Positions 25,091-32,692 of a stretch of DNA of 64,000 bases are shown in pieces. A model generated the notes under the pieces. It searched no databases and was not told the DNA's origin. It saw only the letters and a list, made by a program, of their open reading frames with translations. The DNA lies in NCBI GenBank assembly GCA_014610835.1, contig QQXM01000001.1, positions 1-64,000 on the forward strand. The letters run 5' to 3'. The translations under genes and the position numbers were made by a program. Within the stretch, counting starts at the first letter, position 1, and each line of letters starts with the position of its first letter. This DNA comes from Erysipelotrichaceae bacterium 7770_A6 (GTDB taxonomy: Bacteria; Bacillota_I; Bacilli_A; Erysipelotrichales; Erysipelotrichaceae).

Positions 25091-25775
25091 TACTTTATCT
25101 AACAAAAAAACAATTGTTTTTCTTATATTGTATTTTGGTGTCTATCTTCTTGTATTTCAGGATTTTCTGAGTGTTTTGATAGGAAAGCATTTTGGAATAG
25201 AAATGTATTTTATCAGCAGTATTGTAATGGATCTATGTATGGTTCTTGCATTTGTTTTCATCGGACTAAAATACTTTACGCAAAACTTTCAAATATTTGT
25301 AGAAAACTACAAATGGAATATCAAACATATTCTTACGACAGTTGGGTCTTTATTTTTAACAAATCTGTTTTTAGCACAATTGATTTATTTCTTTCTGCCA
25401 ACGGTACAGGCAGACAATCAAATCAATAACGATCTTGTATTTCAGTCTGCACCAGCTTTCTACATCTTAACTGCAGTAATATTTGCACCATTTCTAGAAG
25501 AAACGATCTTTCGTGGATGTATTTTTGCTAAAATTCGTGAAAAGCATTCTTTTCTTCTATCTGCAACGATTTCAGGTTGTGCATTTGGATTCTTGCATAT
25601 CGTTGCATCCTTACTCTCGCAGAATTATTCTAACTGTATTTTCTTTGTGATCTATGCGATGTGCGGGTTTGTATTGTGTATTCCCTATGAAGATACAGAT
25701 ACCATTACTACATCGATATTTTCACATATGCTATATAACTTTATGACGATTTTAATTACATTATGGATGAGCTGA
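25083..25775 (+). CDS. CPBP family intramembrane metalloprotease
   Basis: 230 residues, about six to seven membrane segments. Carries the CPBP (CAAX/Abi) motifs: FLEETIFRG near residue 138 with the paired Glu and Arg, then FGFLHIV near 176 with the metal-binding His, and a late SHMLYNF His. Such proteases act in the membrane on prenyl, bacteriocin or unknown substrates. It overlaps mnmA by 8 nt and recD2 by 13 nt, so it is translated with both; no bacteriocin gene lies nearby. Confidence 0.85.
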   Translation: MRNTLSNKKTIVFLILYFGVYLLVFQDFLSVLIGKHFGIEMYFISSIVMDLCMVLAFVFIGLKYFTQNFQIFVENYKWNIKHILTTVGSLFLTNLFLAQLIYFFLPTVQADNQINNDLVFQSAPAFYILTAVIFAPFLEETIFRGCIFAKIREKHSFLLSATISGCAFGFLHIVASLLSQNYSNCIFFVIYAMCGFVLCIPYEDTDTITTSIFSHMLYNFMTILITLWMS

Positions 25776-27943
25776 TTACATTAAATGGTAAAATTACATA
25801 TGTTCTGTATCGTAATGAAACGAACTTCTATACGGTAGCTAAGTTCCTTGTCAACGATGAAAAAGAACGTCATATTACAATCACAGGCATCTTACCCGAA
25901 ATTGAGGAAGATGTCCTTTATGATATTCAGGGAACATACGTAGAACACCCAAAATACGGAATGCAGTTTCAGGTACAGACGATACAGCAGCCTTTGCCAA
26001 GTGAAAGGGAAGGCATCATTCGATATTTATCTTCTTCCCAGTTTCCTCACATTGGGAAAAAACTTGCGGAAAGAGTTGTAGAAGCACTGGGAGAAGATTG
26101 TCTAGCCATGATCAAGGATAATCCTGACTGCCTTTTGCGTGTACCACGCTTAAGCAAAGCGCAGTATGAAAGTATCGTTAATGGAATACAGGAAGATGAC
26201 AGTGGTCTTCAGCAGCTTGTTTCTTTTATGAATATCCATGGCATTGGTATTCGTAATCTGATTCGTATCAATCAGAAATATGGCAAAGATGCATTAAAGC
26301 TGATCAAGGAAAATCCATACCGTGTCGTTGAAGAACTGGATGGGTTTGGATTTGCGACTGCAGACAAAATTGGTAAAGAACTTGGCTTTGAAAAAAATGA
26401 CCCAAATCGTCTGCATGCGTATCTGATTGCTTTGTGTGAAATGTTCTGTATGAAAAATGGAGATTCTTATATTCCTGAAGCATTGTTGAAGGAATCATTC
26501 TTGAAAAAAACAAAAGAGTTTGAAGTTAACTTTGATGAAGTCTTAGACAGCTGTGTTTTATCAAGAGCTTTGATCAATGATGATGGCTGTATTTATCCAA
26601 AAGCGCAGTATGATGCAGAAACATACATTGCTTCTTTTTTAGCAGCATTTCCATATCGTACATTGGAACCTTGTGATGATGATGAAGTCAAAGATGCATT
26701 GAAAAACATACAAGATAGCATTGGTATTACATATGATGAAACACAGATCCATGCCATTCATACATTATTTGATACGCCTGTATCGATTATGAGCGGTGGA
26801 CCTGGAACAGGAAAAACAACTGTTGTACGCGCCATTGTAGAACTTTTAAAAAGAATGTATCCAAACTGTATCATTGAATGTTGTGCTCCAACAGGCAGAG
26901 CCGCAAAGCGACTGTCACAGCTATGTGAAACAAAGTCATCTACGATTCATTCTCTTTTACAGTGGAATCTGGAAAGTAATGAATTTAAAAAGAATGAGAA
27001 AGAACCACTCATGTGTGATGTACTCATTATTGATGAGTTTTCTATGGTAGACAGCTATTTATTTGCGAATCTTTTAAAAGCGAGTCATAACGTTAAAAAG
27101 ATCTGTATCATTGGTGATGAAGATCAGCTGCCGTCTGTTTCTCCTGGATGCGTGTTAAGAGATCTTATTGCATCAAATGTGATTCCGACTGTTCGTCTTG
27201 AACATATCTACCGTCAGAAAGATGACAGCAGTGTCATCACTTTATCTAAAGATTTATTAGAGAATCGTATAGATTTTAATACATATGAAAAAGGTGTTTT
27301 GTTCTATGAAACGGATGAAATCAATATCAAACAAAGCATTCTTAAGATCGTACAGAATTGTTTAGAGAAGGGATATGAGTTATCAGATATTCAAGTATTA
27401 TCTCCAATGTATGCGGGAAATGCTGGAATTACAGTATTAAACCAGGCGCTTCAGGAAACGTTTAATCCAAAGACTGTTGATAAGAATGAAGTACGATTAG
27501 GATATATAACATTTCGAGAAGGAGATAAAATTCTGCAGTTGAAGAATCAGCCTGATGATGAAGTCTCAAATGGTGATATTGGAACTTTAATAGAAATCGT
27601 AGATGCAAAAGAAACAGAAGACAAAAAGACAACCATTGTTGTGGATTTTGATGGTAACTTTGTAGAATATAAACCTGACAGCTTTTCAAATATTACGCTT
27701 GCATATTGCATTTCTGTACATAAATCACAAGGCAGTGAGTATCCGATTGTGATTATGCCATTTGCGAAAAATCAGTGGATCATGCTGAATAAAAAGTTAA
27801 TTTATACAGCGATAACACGCTGCAAAAATACTTTGATTCTTATTGGAAACAAAGAGGTATTCTTTCAAGGATGCAATGTGGAAGAAAGACATCAGAGAAA
27901 TACAAAGTTAGTACAAAAAATAAAATCAAAAAGTAAAGTTTGA
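25763..27943 (+). CDS. recD2: RecD2 (RecD/TraA-type) DNA helicase
   Basis: 5'-3' DNA helicase of the SF1B group that works without RecBC and aids repair and fork restart. 726 residues. An N-terminal OB-like domain and tandem helix-hairpin-helix motifs (near 90-200) precede the motor. Walker A GGPGTGKTT is near residue 347, motif II LIIDEFSMVD near 425, then GDEDQLPSV, and the C-terminal CISVHKSQGSEYP. The start is inside the protease gene. This is the last gene of the mnmA operon. Confidence 0.94.
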   Translation: MDELITLNGKITYVLYRNETNFYTVAKFLVNDEKERHITITGILPEIEEDVLYDIQGTYVEHPKYGMQFQVQTIQQPLPSEREGIIRYLSSSQFPHIGKKLAERVVEALGEDCLAMIKDNPDCLLRVPRLSKAQYESIVNGIQEDDSGLQQLVSFMNIHGIGIRNLIRINQKYGKDALKLIKENPYRVVEELDGFGFATADKIGKELGFEKNDPNRLHAYLIALCEMFCMKNGDSYIPEALLKESFLKKTKEFEVNFDEVLDSCVLSRALINDDGCIYPKAQYDAETYIASFLAAFPYRTLEPCDDDEVKDALKNIQDSIGITYDETQIHAIHTLFDTPVSIMSGGPGTGKTTVVRAIVELLKRMYPNCIIECCAPTGRAAKRLSQLCETKSSTIHSLLQWNLESNEFKKNEKEPLMCDVLIIDEFSMVDSYLFANLLKASHNVKKICIIGDEDQLPSVSPGCVLRDLIASNVIPTVRLEHIYRQKDDSSVITLSKDLLENRIDFNTYEKGVLFYETDEINIKQSILKIVQNCLEKGYELSDIQVLSPMYAGNAGITVLNQALQETFNPKTVDKNEVRLGYITFREGDKILQLKNQPDDEVSNGDIGTLIEIVDAKETEDKKTTIVVDFDGNFVEYKPDSFSNITLAYCISVHKSQGSEYPIVIMPFAKNQWIMLNKKLIYTAITRCKNTLILIGNKEVFFQGCNVEERHQRNTKLVQKIKSKSKV

Positions 27944-28026
27944 GTCCGGAATCAAATGAACAAAATAACACAATCAGTAAAAAATTAATTGCAACTTCTG
28001 TCAGCCAAATACTCAGCTACTTTTGT

Positions 28027-28058
28027 TGTGACTAAATTCAGGATATAATATAGTCACA
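28027..28058 (+). promoter_or_regulatory. Operator-like inverted repeat around the antitoxin promoter
   Basis: TGTGACTA (28027-28034) and TAGTCACA (28051-28058) form a perfect 8-bp inverted repeat with a 16-bp centre. The centre contains the -10 box TATAAT (28044-28049). The last A of the repeat is the first base of the ATG. A YefM-type protein bound here would block its own transcription, as known antitoxins do. Confidence 0.6.
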
Positions 28059-28333
28059 TGAAAAGAGTTGATTTTATGCAGATTATTCCAATGCGTGATT
28101 TGAAAAATACGGTTGAAGTAGAACGCCGCTGTGCAGAAGAAAATGGTCCTATATTCGTAACCAAGAATGGGTATGGCAGATTGGTTGTTATGGACATCGA
28201 TTATTACGAAAAAACTATGCAAAAAATGTATGAAGCAAAAACAATCCTGGATGGTTTAGAAGATGTAAAATCTGGAAACACTGTAGACGCAGACGCTGCA
28301 ATTTCTAGTATAAGAAGCAAGTATGGCATTTAA
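28058..28333 (+). CDS. YefM/Phd/RelB-type antitoxin
   Basis: 91 residues. IIPMRDLKNTVEVERRCAEENGP is the N-terminal DNA-binding part of the Phd/YefM fold, followed by FVTKNGYGRLVVMDIDYYE and a C-terminal helix that would wrap around a toxin. The ATG at 28058 lies 8 nt after the -10 box with no ribosome binding site; ATG 28076 is an alternative. The partner toxin that overlaps the 3' end is truncated, so this antitoxin is now an orphan, perhaps acting in trans. Confidence 0.82.
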   Translation: MKRVDFMQIIPMRDLKNTVEVERRCAEENGPIFVTKNGYGRLVVMDIDYYEKTMQKMYEAKTILDGLEDVKSGNTVDADAAISSIRSKYGI

Positions 28334-28433
28334 ATTTGGATATCGACTGACCAAAATAGCAGAATCTGATTTAGAAAGAATTGTCTCATATATCACAGTT
28401 GACCTTTACAAAAAGAATGAATCATATGAATAA
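28323..28433 (+). pseudogene. Truncated RelE/ParE-type toxin
   Basis: ATG 28323 overlaps the antitoxin end by 11 nt, the usual antitoxin-toxin arrangement. The first 30 or so codons (YRLTKIAESDLERIVSYI) match the N-terminal helix of RelE/ParE toxins. After TVDLY the sequence changes to KKNESYE and a TAA stop at 28431. A full toxin has about 95-100 residues, so the beta-sheet and catalytic end are missing and no active toxin is expected. Confidence 0.75.
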
Positions 28434-28559
28434 CATTTTCAAAAAGCAGCAAAAAATCCTCTTGCAAGAAAAGTGAAAATAGCCGATTTAAAACATAATT
28501 CTGACCTAACCAGATTAAAGAAAATCACAGAGAAAGATATTGCAAGAGTTGAAAAATAA
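28413..28559 (+). pseudogene. Remnant of an HD-domain phosphohydrolase
   Basis: In the same frame as the truncated toxin, KKNESYE-stop-HFQKAAKNPLAR continues into KVKIADLKHNSDLTRLKK and ITEKDIARVEK. This is the C-terminal part of small HD-domain (p)ppGpp hydrolase-like proteins, where the KxADLxHN core follows the metal-binding part. The whole N-terminal HD motif is missing. It looks like the downstream side of a deletion that removed the toxin end and the HD gene start. Confidence 0.65.
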
Positions 28560-28695
28560 CAAAAATGCTTAAATTTTTTGCTGGAAGTAGATAAGCACGC
28601 ATCAGTAAAATAATTGCTTATTTTATCATTTCAAACAGTGATAACAATGTATGTTTTATACACACAATGCATAAAAAACAGAAATCAATTTTATC
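28560..28695. other. Spacer without a recognisable gene
   Basis: AT-rich, no supported frame. It separates the decayed toxin/HD remnant from the alaS promoter. Confidence 0.4.
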
Positions 28696-28723
28696 TTGAC
28701 ATATTCAAATAATGAAATATCAT
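28696..28723 (+). promoter_or_regulatory. Promoter of the alaS T-box transcript
   Basis: TTGACA (28696-28701), 16-bp spacer, TATCAT (28718-28723). One of the few promoters in the window with a consensus -35 box. Confidence 0.65.
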
Positions 28724-28729
28724 TAGATT

Positions 28730-28948
28730 TGCAAATCAATGACAAAGACAAGTAACGCTGTATAGGATGTCTAGAGAGAAGCTGTAAGGTGAAAAGCTTT
28801 CAATTATACATGTCGTGAAGCTACTTTTGAGAGTATGAAAACATACCGTTATCCACGTTACGGATGAAATTAAGGTGCACATATTACATATGTGAATCAG
28901 GATGGTACCGCGTTAATGACGTTCCTGTATATACAGGAACGTTTTATT
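28730..28948 (+). promoter_or_regulatory. T-box riboswitch of alaS
   Basis: The T-box core AGGATGGTACCGCG lies at 28899-28912. The terminator ACGTTCCTG-TATATA-CAGGAACGT followed by TTTTATTATT ends just before the ribosome binding site. GCT followed by A at 28820-28822, in GTGAAGCTAC, is the likely alanine specifier codon, matching the gene controlled. Confidence 0.92.
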
Positions 28949-28961
28949 ATTGGAGGAATGT

Positions 28962-31592
28962 ATGAAAAAGAATTTAACAGGAAATCAAATTCGTCAGATG
29001 TTCTTGGATTTCTTCAAATCCAAAGGATTCATGATTGAACCAAGTGCTAGTTTGATTCCACACAACGACCCAACATTGTTATGGATCAATGCTGGTGTAT
29101 CCACTTTAAAAAAGTATTTTGATGGTACAGAAAAGCCAGCATGCCCACGTATCGCAAACGCACAGAAATGTATTCGTACAAACGATATTGAAAATGTAGG
29201 CAGAACTGCACGTCACCACACATTCTTTGAAATGTTAGGAAACTTCTCCATTGGTGATTACTTCAAGAAGGAAGCAATTCCATGGGCTTGGGAATTCTTA
29301 ACAAGTGAAGAATGGATCGGTATGGATAAAGAAAGACTCTACGTTACAGTTTATCCAGATGATCAGGAAGCATATGATTTATGGGTTCAGGCAGGTATGA
29401 TTGAATCCCATATTTCAAGAAACAAAGATAACTTCTGGGAAATCGGCAGAGGACCTGGTGGACCAGACTCAGAACTTTACTATGACCGTGGTGAAAAATA
29501 TGATCCAGAAGGTATTGGTGAAAAGCTGTTCTTTGACGATATGGAAAATGATCGTTATGTAGAATTATGGAATATCGTATTCTCTCAGTATGACTGCAGA
29601 CCTGGTGAAATGCCAAGAACAGAGTACAAAGAACTTCCACAGAAGAATATTGATACAGGTATGGGTCTAGAACGTCTTGTATGTTTCCTGCAGGAAGGCG
29701 AAACAAACTTTGATACAGACTTGTTCCTTCCAATCATTCACGCTACTGAGAAGTATGCAAAGCATTCTTATGACGAAGCTGAATACAAGATGGCTTATCG
29801 TGTTATTGCAGACCATATCCGTACAGTTACATTTGCATTAGCAGATGGTGCAATGTTCTCCAATGAAGGAAGAGGCTATGTATTAAGACGTGTTCTTCGT
29901 AGAGCTGTTCGTTATGGTATCAAGCTTGGAATTGATGGCAGCTTCATGTATAACCTTGTGCAGATTTGTGCAGATAACATGAAAGACTACTATGGATATG
30001 TTGAAGACAAGGTTGCTCTTGTTTCTAAACTAGTAAAGAATGAAGAAGAAAGTTTCCATAAGACACTTGCTAATGGTGAAGCTTTATTGAATGATGCATT
30101 AAAAGAACATGCTGATACAAAGCAGCTGCCAGGTGAAGTTGTATTCAAGCTCTATGATACATATGGATATCCAAGAGAACTGACAGAAGAAATTGCTTCT
30201 GATCAGGGATATACAATTGATGAAGCTGGATTTGAAAGAGAAATGGAAGCACAGAAAGAACGTGCTAGAGCTGCTAGAGGTGCAGAACAGTCTATGCATG
30301 GTCAGTCCAAGGATTTAATGGATTTCACAGAAGAAAGCAAATTCACAGGCTATACAGATTCTCATTCAACAGGTAAAGTTATCGGTTTATTCAAGGATGG
30401 CGTAAAGGTTGATTCCTTGAGTGACAGTGGTGATGTTATTTTAAGTGAAACTTGCTTCTATGCTGAAAGCGGTGGTCAGTGTGCTGATACTGGTAAAGTA
30501 TGGAATGATACATTCAATGCAGATGTAACTGACGTACAGAAGGCTCCACACAAACAGCCATTGCATCATCTAGAAAACATTGAAGGTACACTGCATGTTG
30601 GTGATATTCTAGAAGGTGAATATGACTATGCTGCTAGACAGCGTACACGTGCAAATCACTCTTCCTTGCATTTGCTGCAGGCTGCATTAAAAAAAGTTCT
30701 TGGAGATCATATTGCACAGGCTGGTTCTTATAACTGTCCTGAATATGGCAGATTTGACTTCACACACTTTGAAAAGCCAACAGATGAACAGTTAAGTGAA
30801 GTTGAAAGAATCGTCAATGAAAAGATCAATGCATCTCTTCCAGTAACTACAGAAGTACTGGCAATTGAAGATGCAAAGAAGACTGGCGCAACAGCTCTAT
30901 TTGATGAAAAATATGGCGATGAAGTCAGAGTCGTATCCATGGGGGATTTCTCTAAGGAATTCTGTGGTGGTACACACGTAGATAACACAAACAATCTTGG
31001 CTCATTCAGAATCGTTTCAGAAGAATCTATCGGCAGTGGTGTCAGACGTATTACTTGTGAAACAAAGATGGAAGCTTATAACTCTTTCAAGAGCGAAGAA
31101 GAATATCTGAAGCAGACTGCTGCCTTATTAAAGATGAAGAGTTTTGATGGCTTACATGAAAGAATTCAGAAGCTATTGGAAGAAAATGCATCCTTAAAGA
31201 AACAGATCAATGAAGCCGAAAGCAAAGCAATGGCTTCTGAAGCTGATTCTGTACTAAGCAAGGCTGAAGAATACAATGGTATTCAGGCATTATTCCTGAA
31301 ACTGCAGGGTAAAGATACAAAGGGATTGAAAGAATATGCTGAAACTTTAAGAAATAAATTAACAAACGGATTTGTATTTATTTCTAATGAAATTGATGGC
31401 AAGACGACTTTCGTATGTGCTTCCAGCAAGGAAGCAATCCAGAAGGGCATCAAAGCAGGTGATATCGTGAAGATGGCTGCTACAATGTGTGGCGGTAATG
31501 GTGGCGGTAGACCTGATATGGCACAGGCTGGTGCAAAGGATGCTTCCAAGGTTGATGAAGCAATCCAAGCCATTAAAGAAAAGCTGCAATAA
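28962..31592 (+). CDS. alaS: Alanyl-tRNA synthetase
   Basis: Charges tRNA-Ala and edits mischarged Ser or Gly. 876 residues, full length. Class II catalytic core at the N terminus (FFKSKGFMIEPSASLIPHNDPTLL split around residue 15-40), the tRNA-recognition helices, the editing domain with RANHSSLHLLQ (HxxxH near residue 565) and CGGTHVDNT (near 665), and a C-terminal C-Ala domain ending with GGNGGGRPDMAQAG. ATG 28962 follows GGAGGAATGT; an in-frame TTG 12 nt upstream overlaps the ribosome binding site and is rejected. Confidence 0.97.
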   Translation: MKKNLTGNQIRQMFLDFFKSKGFMIEPSASLIPHNDPTLLWINAGVSTLKKYFDGTEKPACPRIANAQKCIRTNDIENVGRTARHHTFFEMLGNFSIGDYFKKEAIPWAWEFLTSEEWIGMDKERLYVTVYPDDQEAYDLWVQAGMIESHISRNKDNFWEIGRGPGGPDSELYYDRGEKYDPEGIGEKLFFDDMENDRYVELWNIVFSQYDCRPGEMPRTEYKELPQKNIDTGMGLERLVCFLQEGETNFDTDLFLPIIHATEKYAKHSYDEAEYKMAYRVIADHIRTVTFALADGAMFSNEGRGYVLRRVLRRAVRYGIKLGIDGSFMYNLVQICADNMKDYYGYVEDKVALVSKLVKNEEESFHKTLANGEALLNDALKEHADTKQLPGEVVFKLYDTYGYPRELTEEIASDQGYTIDEAGFEREMEAQKERARAARGAEQSMHGQSKDLMDFTEESKFTGYTDSHSTGKVIGLFKDGVKVDSLSDSGDVILSETCFYAESGGQCADTGKVWNDTFNADVTDVQKAPHKQPLHHLENIEGTLHVGDILEGEYDYAARQRTRANHSSLHLLQAALKKVLGDHIAQAGSYNCPEYGRFDFTHFEKPTDEQLSEVERIVNEKINASLPVTTEVLAIEDAKKTGATALFDEKYGDEVRVVSMGDFSKEFCGGTHVDNTNNLGSFRIVSEESIGSGVRRITCETKMEAYNSFKSEEEYLKQTAALLKMKSFDGLHERIQKLLEENASLKKQINEAESKAMASEADSVLSKAEEYNGIQALFLKLQGKDTKGLKEYAETLRNKLTNGFVFISNEIDGKTTFVCASSKEAIQKGIKAGDIVKMAATMCGGNGGGRPDMAQAGAKDASKVDEAIQAIKEKLQ

Positions 31593-31597
31593 GTGAT

Positions 31598-31626
31598 AAA
31601 AAGAGAGAGCGCTGCTCTCTTTTATT
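31598..31626 (+). terminator. Terminator after alaS
   Basis: A-run then GAGAGC-GCT-GCTCTC then TTTTATT, with extra A-U and G-U pairs extending the stem. Confidence 0.8.
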
Positions 31627-31727
31627 GTTTCTTAAGATTTCCTTTATTTCTCATAATTTTTGCTTTTGGCTTTCTATACAATTTGTATATTTTAGAGTAG
31701 AATAGAAGCAATAAGGAGGATTCTATT

Positions 31728-31994
31728 ATGGCTCAAAAAAGTGTTACAGAAACAATTAGCTTTTCAGCAGAAGAATTAAGACGTGAGAATATCCGTGAAG
31801 TACTGAAACATGTTGAAAAAGCATTAAATGAAAGAGGGTACAATGCAATCAATCAGCTTGCTGGATACCTGATCAGTAATGATCCTGCTTATATTTCCTC
31901 TCATAACAATGCTAGAAGTGTCATTCAGTCAATTGAGCGTCATGAAATCATTGAGGAACTCGTTCGTTTCTATTTAGAGGAGCATGATAAATGA
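31728..31994 (+). CDS. ireB: IreB family regulatory phosphoprotein (UPF0297)
   Basis: 88 residues, typical length. Matches the IreB/YrzL family: [22 protein letters not shown] at the N terminus, the [23 protein letters not shown] core, and a helical end. In Enterococcus IreB is phosphorylated by the PASTA kinase IreK and lowers cephalosporin resistance; the phospho-acceptor Thr residues are in the N-terminal part. AAGGAGG precedes the ATG. It overlaps ruvX by 4 nt, in the conserved ireB-ruvX-yrzB order. Confidence 0.93.
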   Translation: MAQKSVTETISFSAEELRRENIREVLKHVEKALNERGYNAINQLAGYLISNDPAYISSHNNARSVIQSIERHEIIEELVRFYLEEHDK

Positions 31995-32404
31995 GTAAAT
32001 ACCTTGGATTAGACCTGGGTAGTGTTACTTGTGGAGTTAGTTTTTCTGAGACTGGTTTTATCGCATCTACTGTAAAAACAATACGCTTTAAACCAGATGA
32101 CTATGATACAGCGATGGATCGTGTATTAGAAGTGGTTGAAGAAATGAAACCAGATGTCATCGTACTTGGACTACCATTGCTTGAAAATGGAGATGTTGCG
32201 GAAAGAGCTCAAATCTGCCTGGAATTTGGAAAAGTTTTAGAAGTTGAAAGTGGAATTCCTGTAAAAATGCAAGATGAAAGAAATACAACACAGGAATCTG
32301 AATCAATTCTACTGATGGCAGATGTTTCCAGAAAACATCGTAAAAAGAAAATCGATCAGTTAGCTGCTGTCCAGATTTTACAGCGCTATCTAGATTCACA
32401 TTAA
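31991..32404 (+). CDS. ruvX: RuvX/YqgF family nuclease
   Basis: 137-residue RNase H-like protein of the YqgF family, implicated in 16S rRNA 5' maturation and proposed as a Holliday junction resolvase. Opening [17 protein letters not shown] supplies the first catalytic Asp. [12 protein letters not shown], the [10 protein letters not shown] region and the final [14 protein letters not shown] hold the remaining acidic residues. ATGA overlap with ireB. Confidence 0.93.
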   Translation: MSKYLGLDLGSVTCGVSFSETGFIASTVKTIRFKPDDYDTAMDRVLEVVEEMKPDVIVLGLPLLENGDVAERAQICLEFGKVLEVESGIPVKMQDERNTTQESESILLMADVSRKHRKKKIDQLAAVQILQRYLDSH

Positions 32405-32424
32405 AAGGCGCAAAACGCCTTTTG
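32403..32424 (+). terminator. Weak hairpin after ruvX
   Basis: AAAGGCG-CAAAA-CGCCTTT with a short T-run, directly at the ruvX stop and 20 nt before yrzB. Probably an attenuator or processing site, since the downstream genes have no separate promoter that can be seen. Confidence 0.5.
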
Positions 32425-32443
32425 CTTTGATAGGAGAATGAAC

Positions 32444-32692
32444 ATGGAAGATACAAAAATTATGACAATCACTGACGAAAACGGTCAGGAAAAAGAAGTA
32501 GAAATCATTTTAACTTTTGAAGATGACAAGAACAAAAAGAAATATGTTCTATTTACTGATGCTAGTACAGATGATGGAAATGTATATGCATACAGCTATG
32601 ATGAAGATGGCAATATGATTGACATCGAAGATGAAGAAGAATGGAACATGTGTCAGGAAGTATTAGGTGCTTTTTTAGAGGAAGATGAATAA
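32444..32692 (+). CDS. yrzB: YrzB family protein (DUF1292)
   Basis: 82 residues, strongly acidic. Contains the DUF1292 pattern: ITDENGQEKEVEIILTFE, then KKYVLFTD and VYAYSYDEDGN, ending in runs of Glu/Asp. Function unknown; the family follows ireB and ruvX in most Firmicutes. ATG 32444 is 7 nt after AGGAG; ATG 32438 is too close. The stop shares one base with the mltG start. Confidence 0.88.
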   Translation: MEDTKIMTITDENGQEKEVEIILTFEDDKNKKKYVLFTDASTDDGNVYAYSYDEDGNMIDIEDEEEWNMCQEVLGAFLEEDE

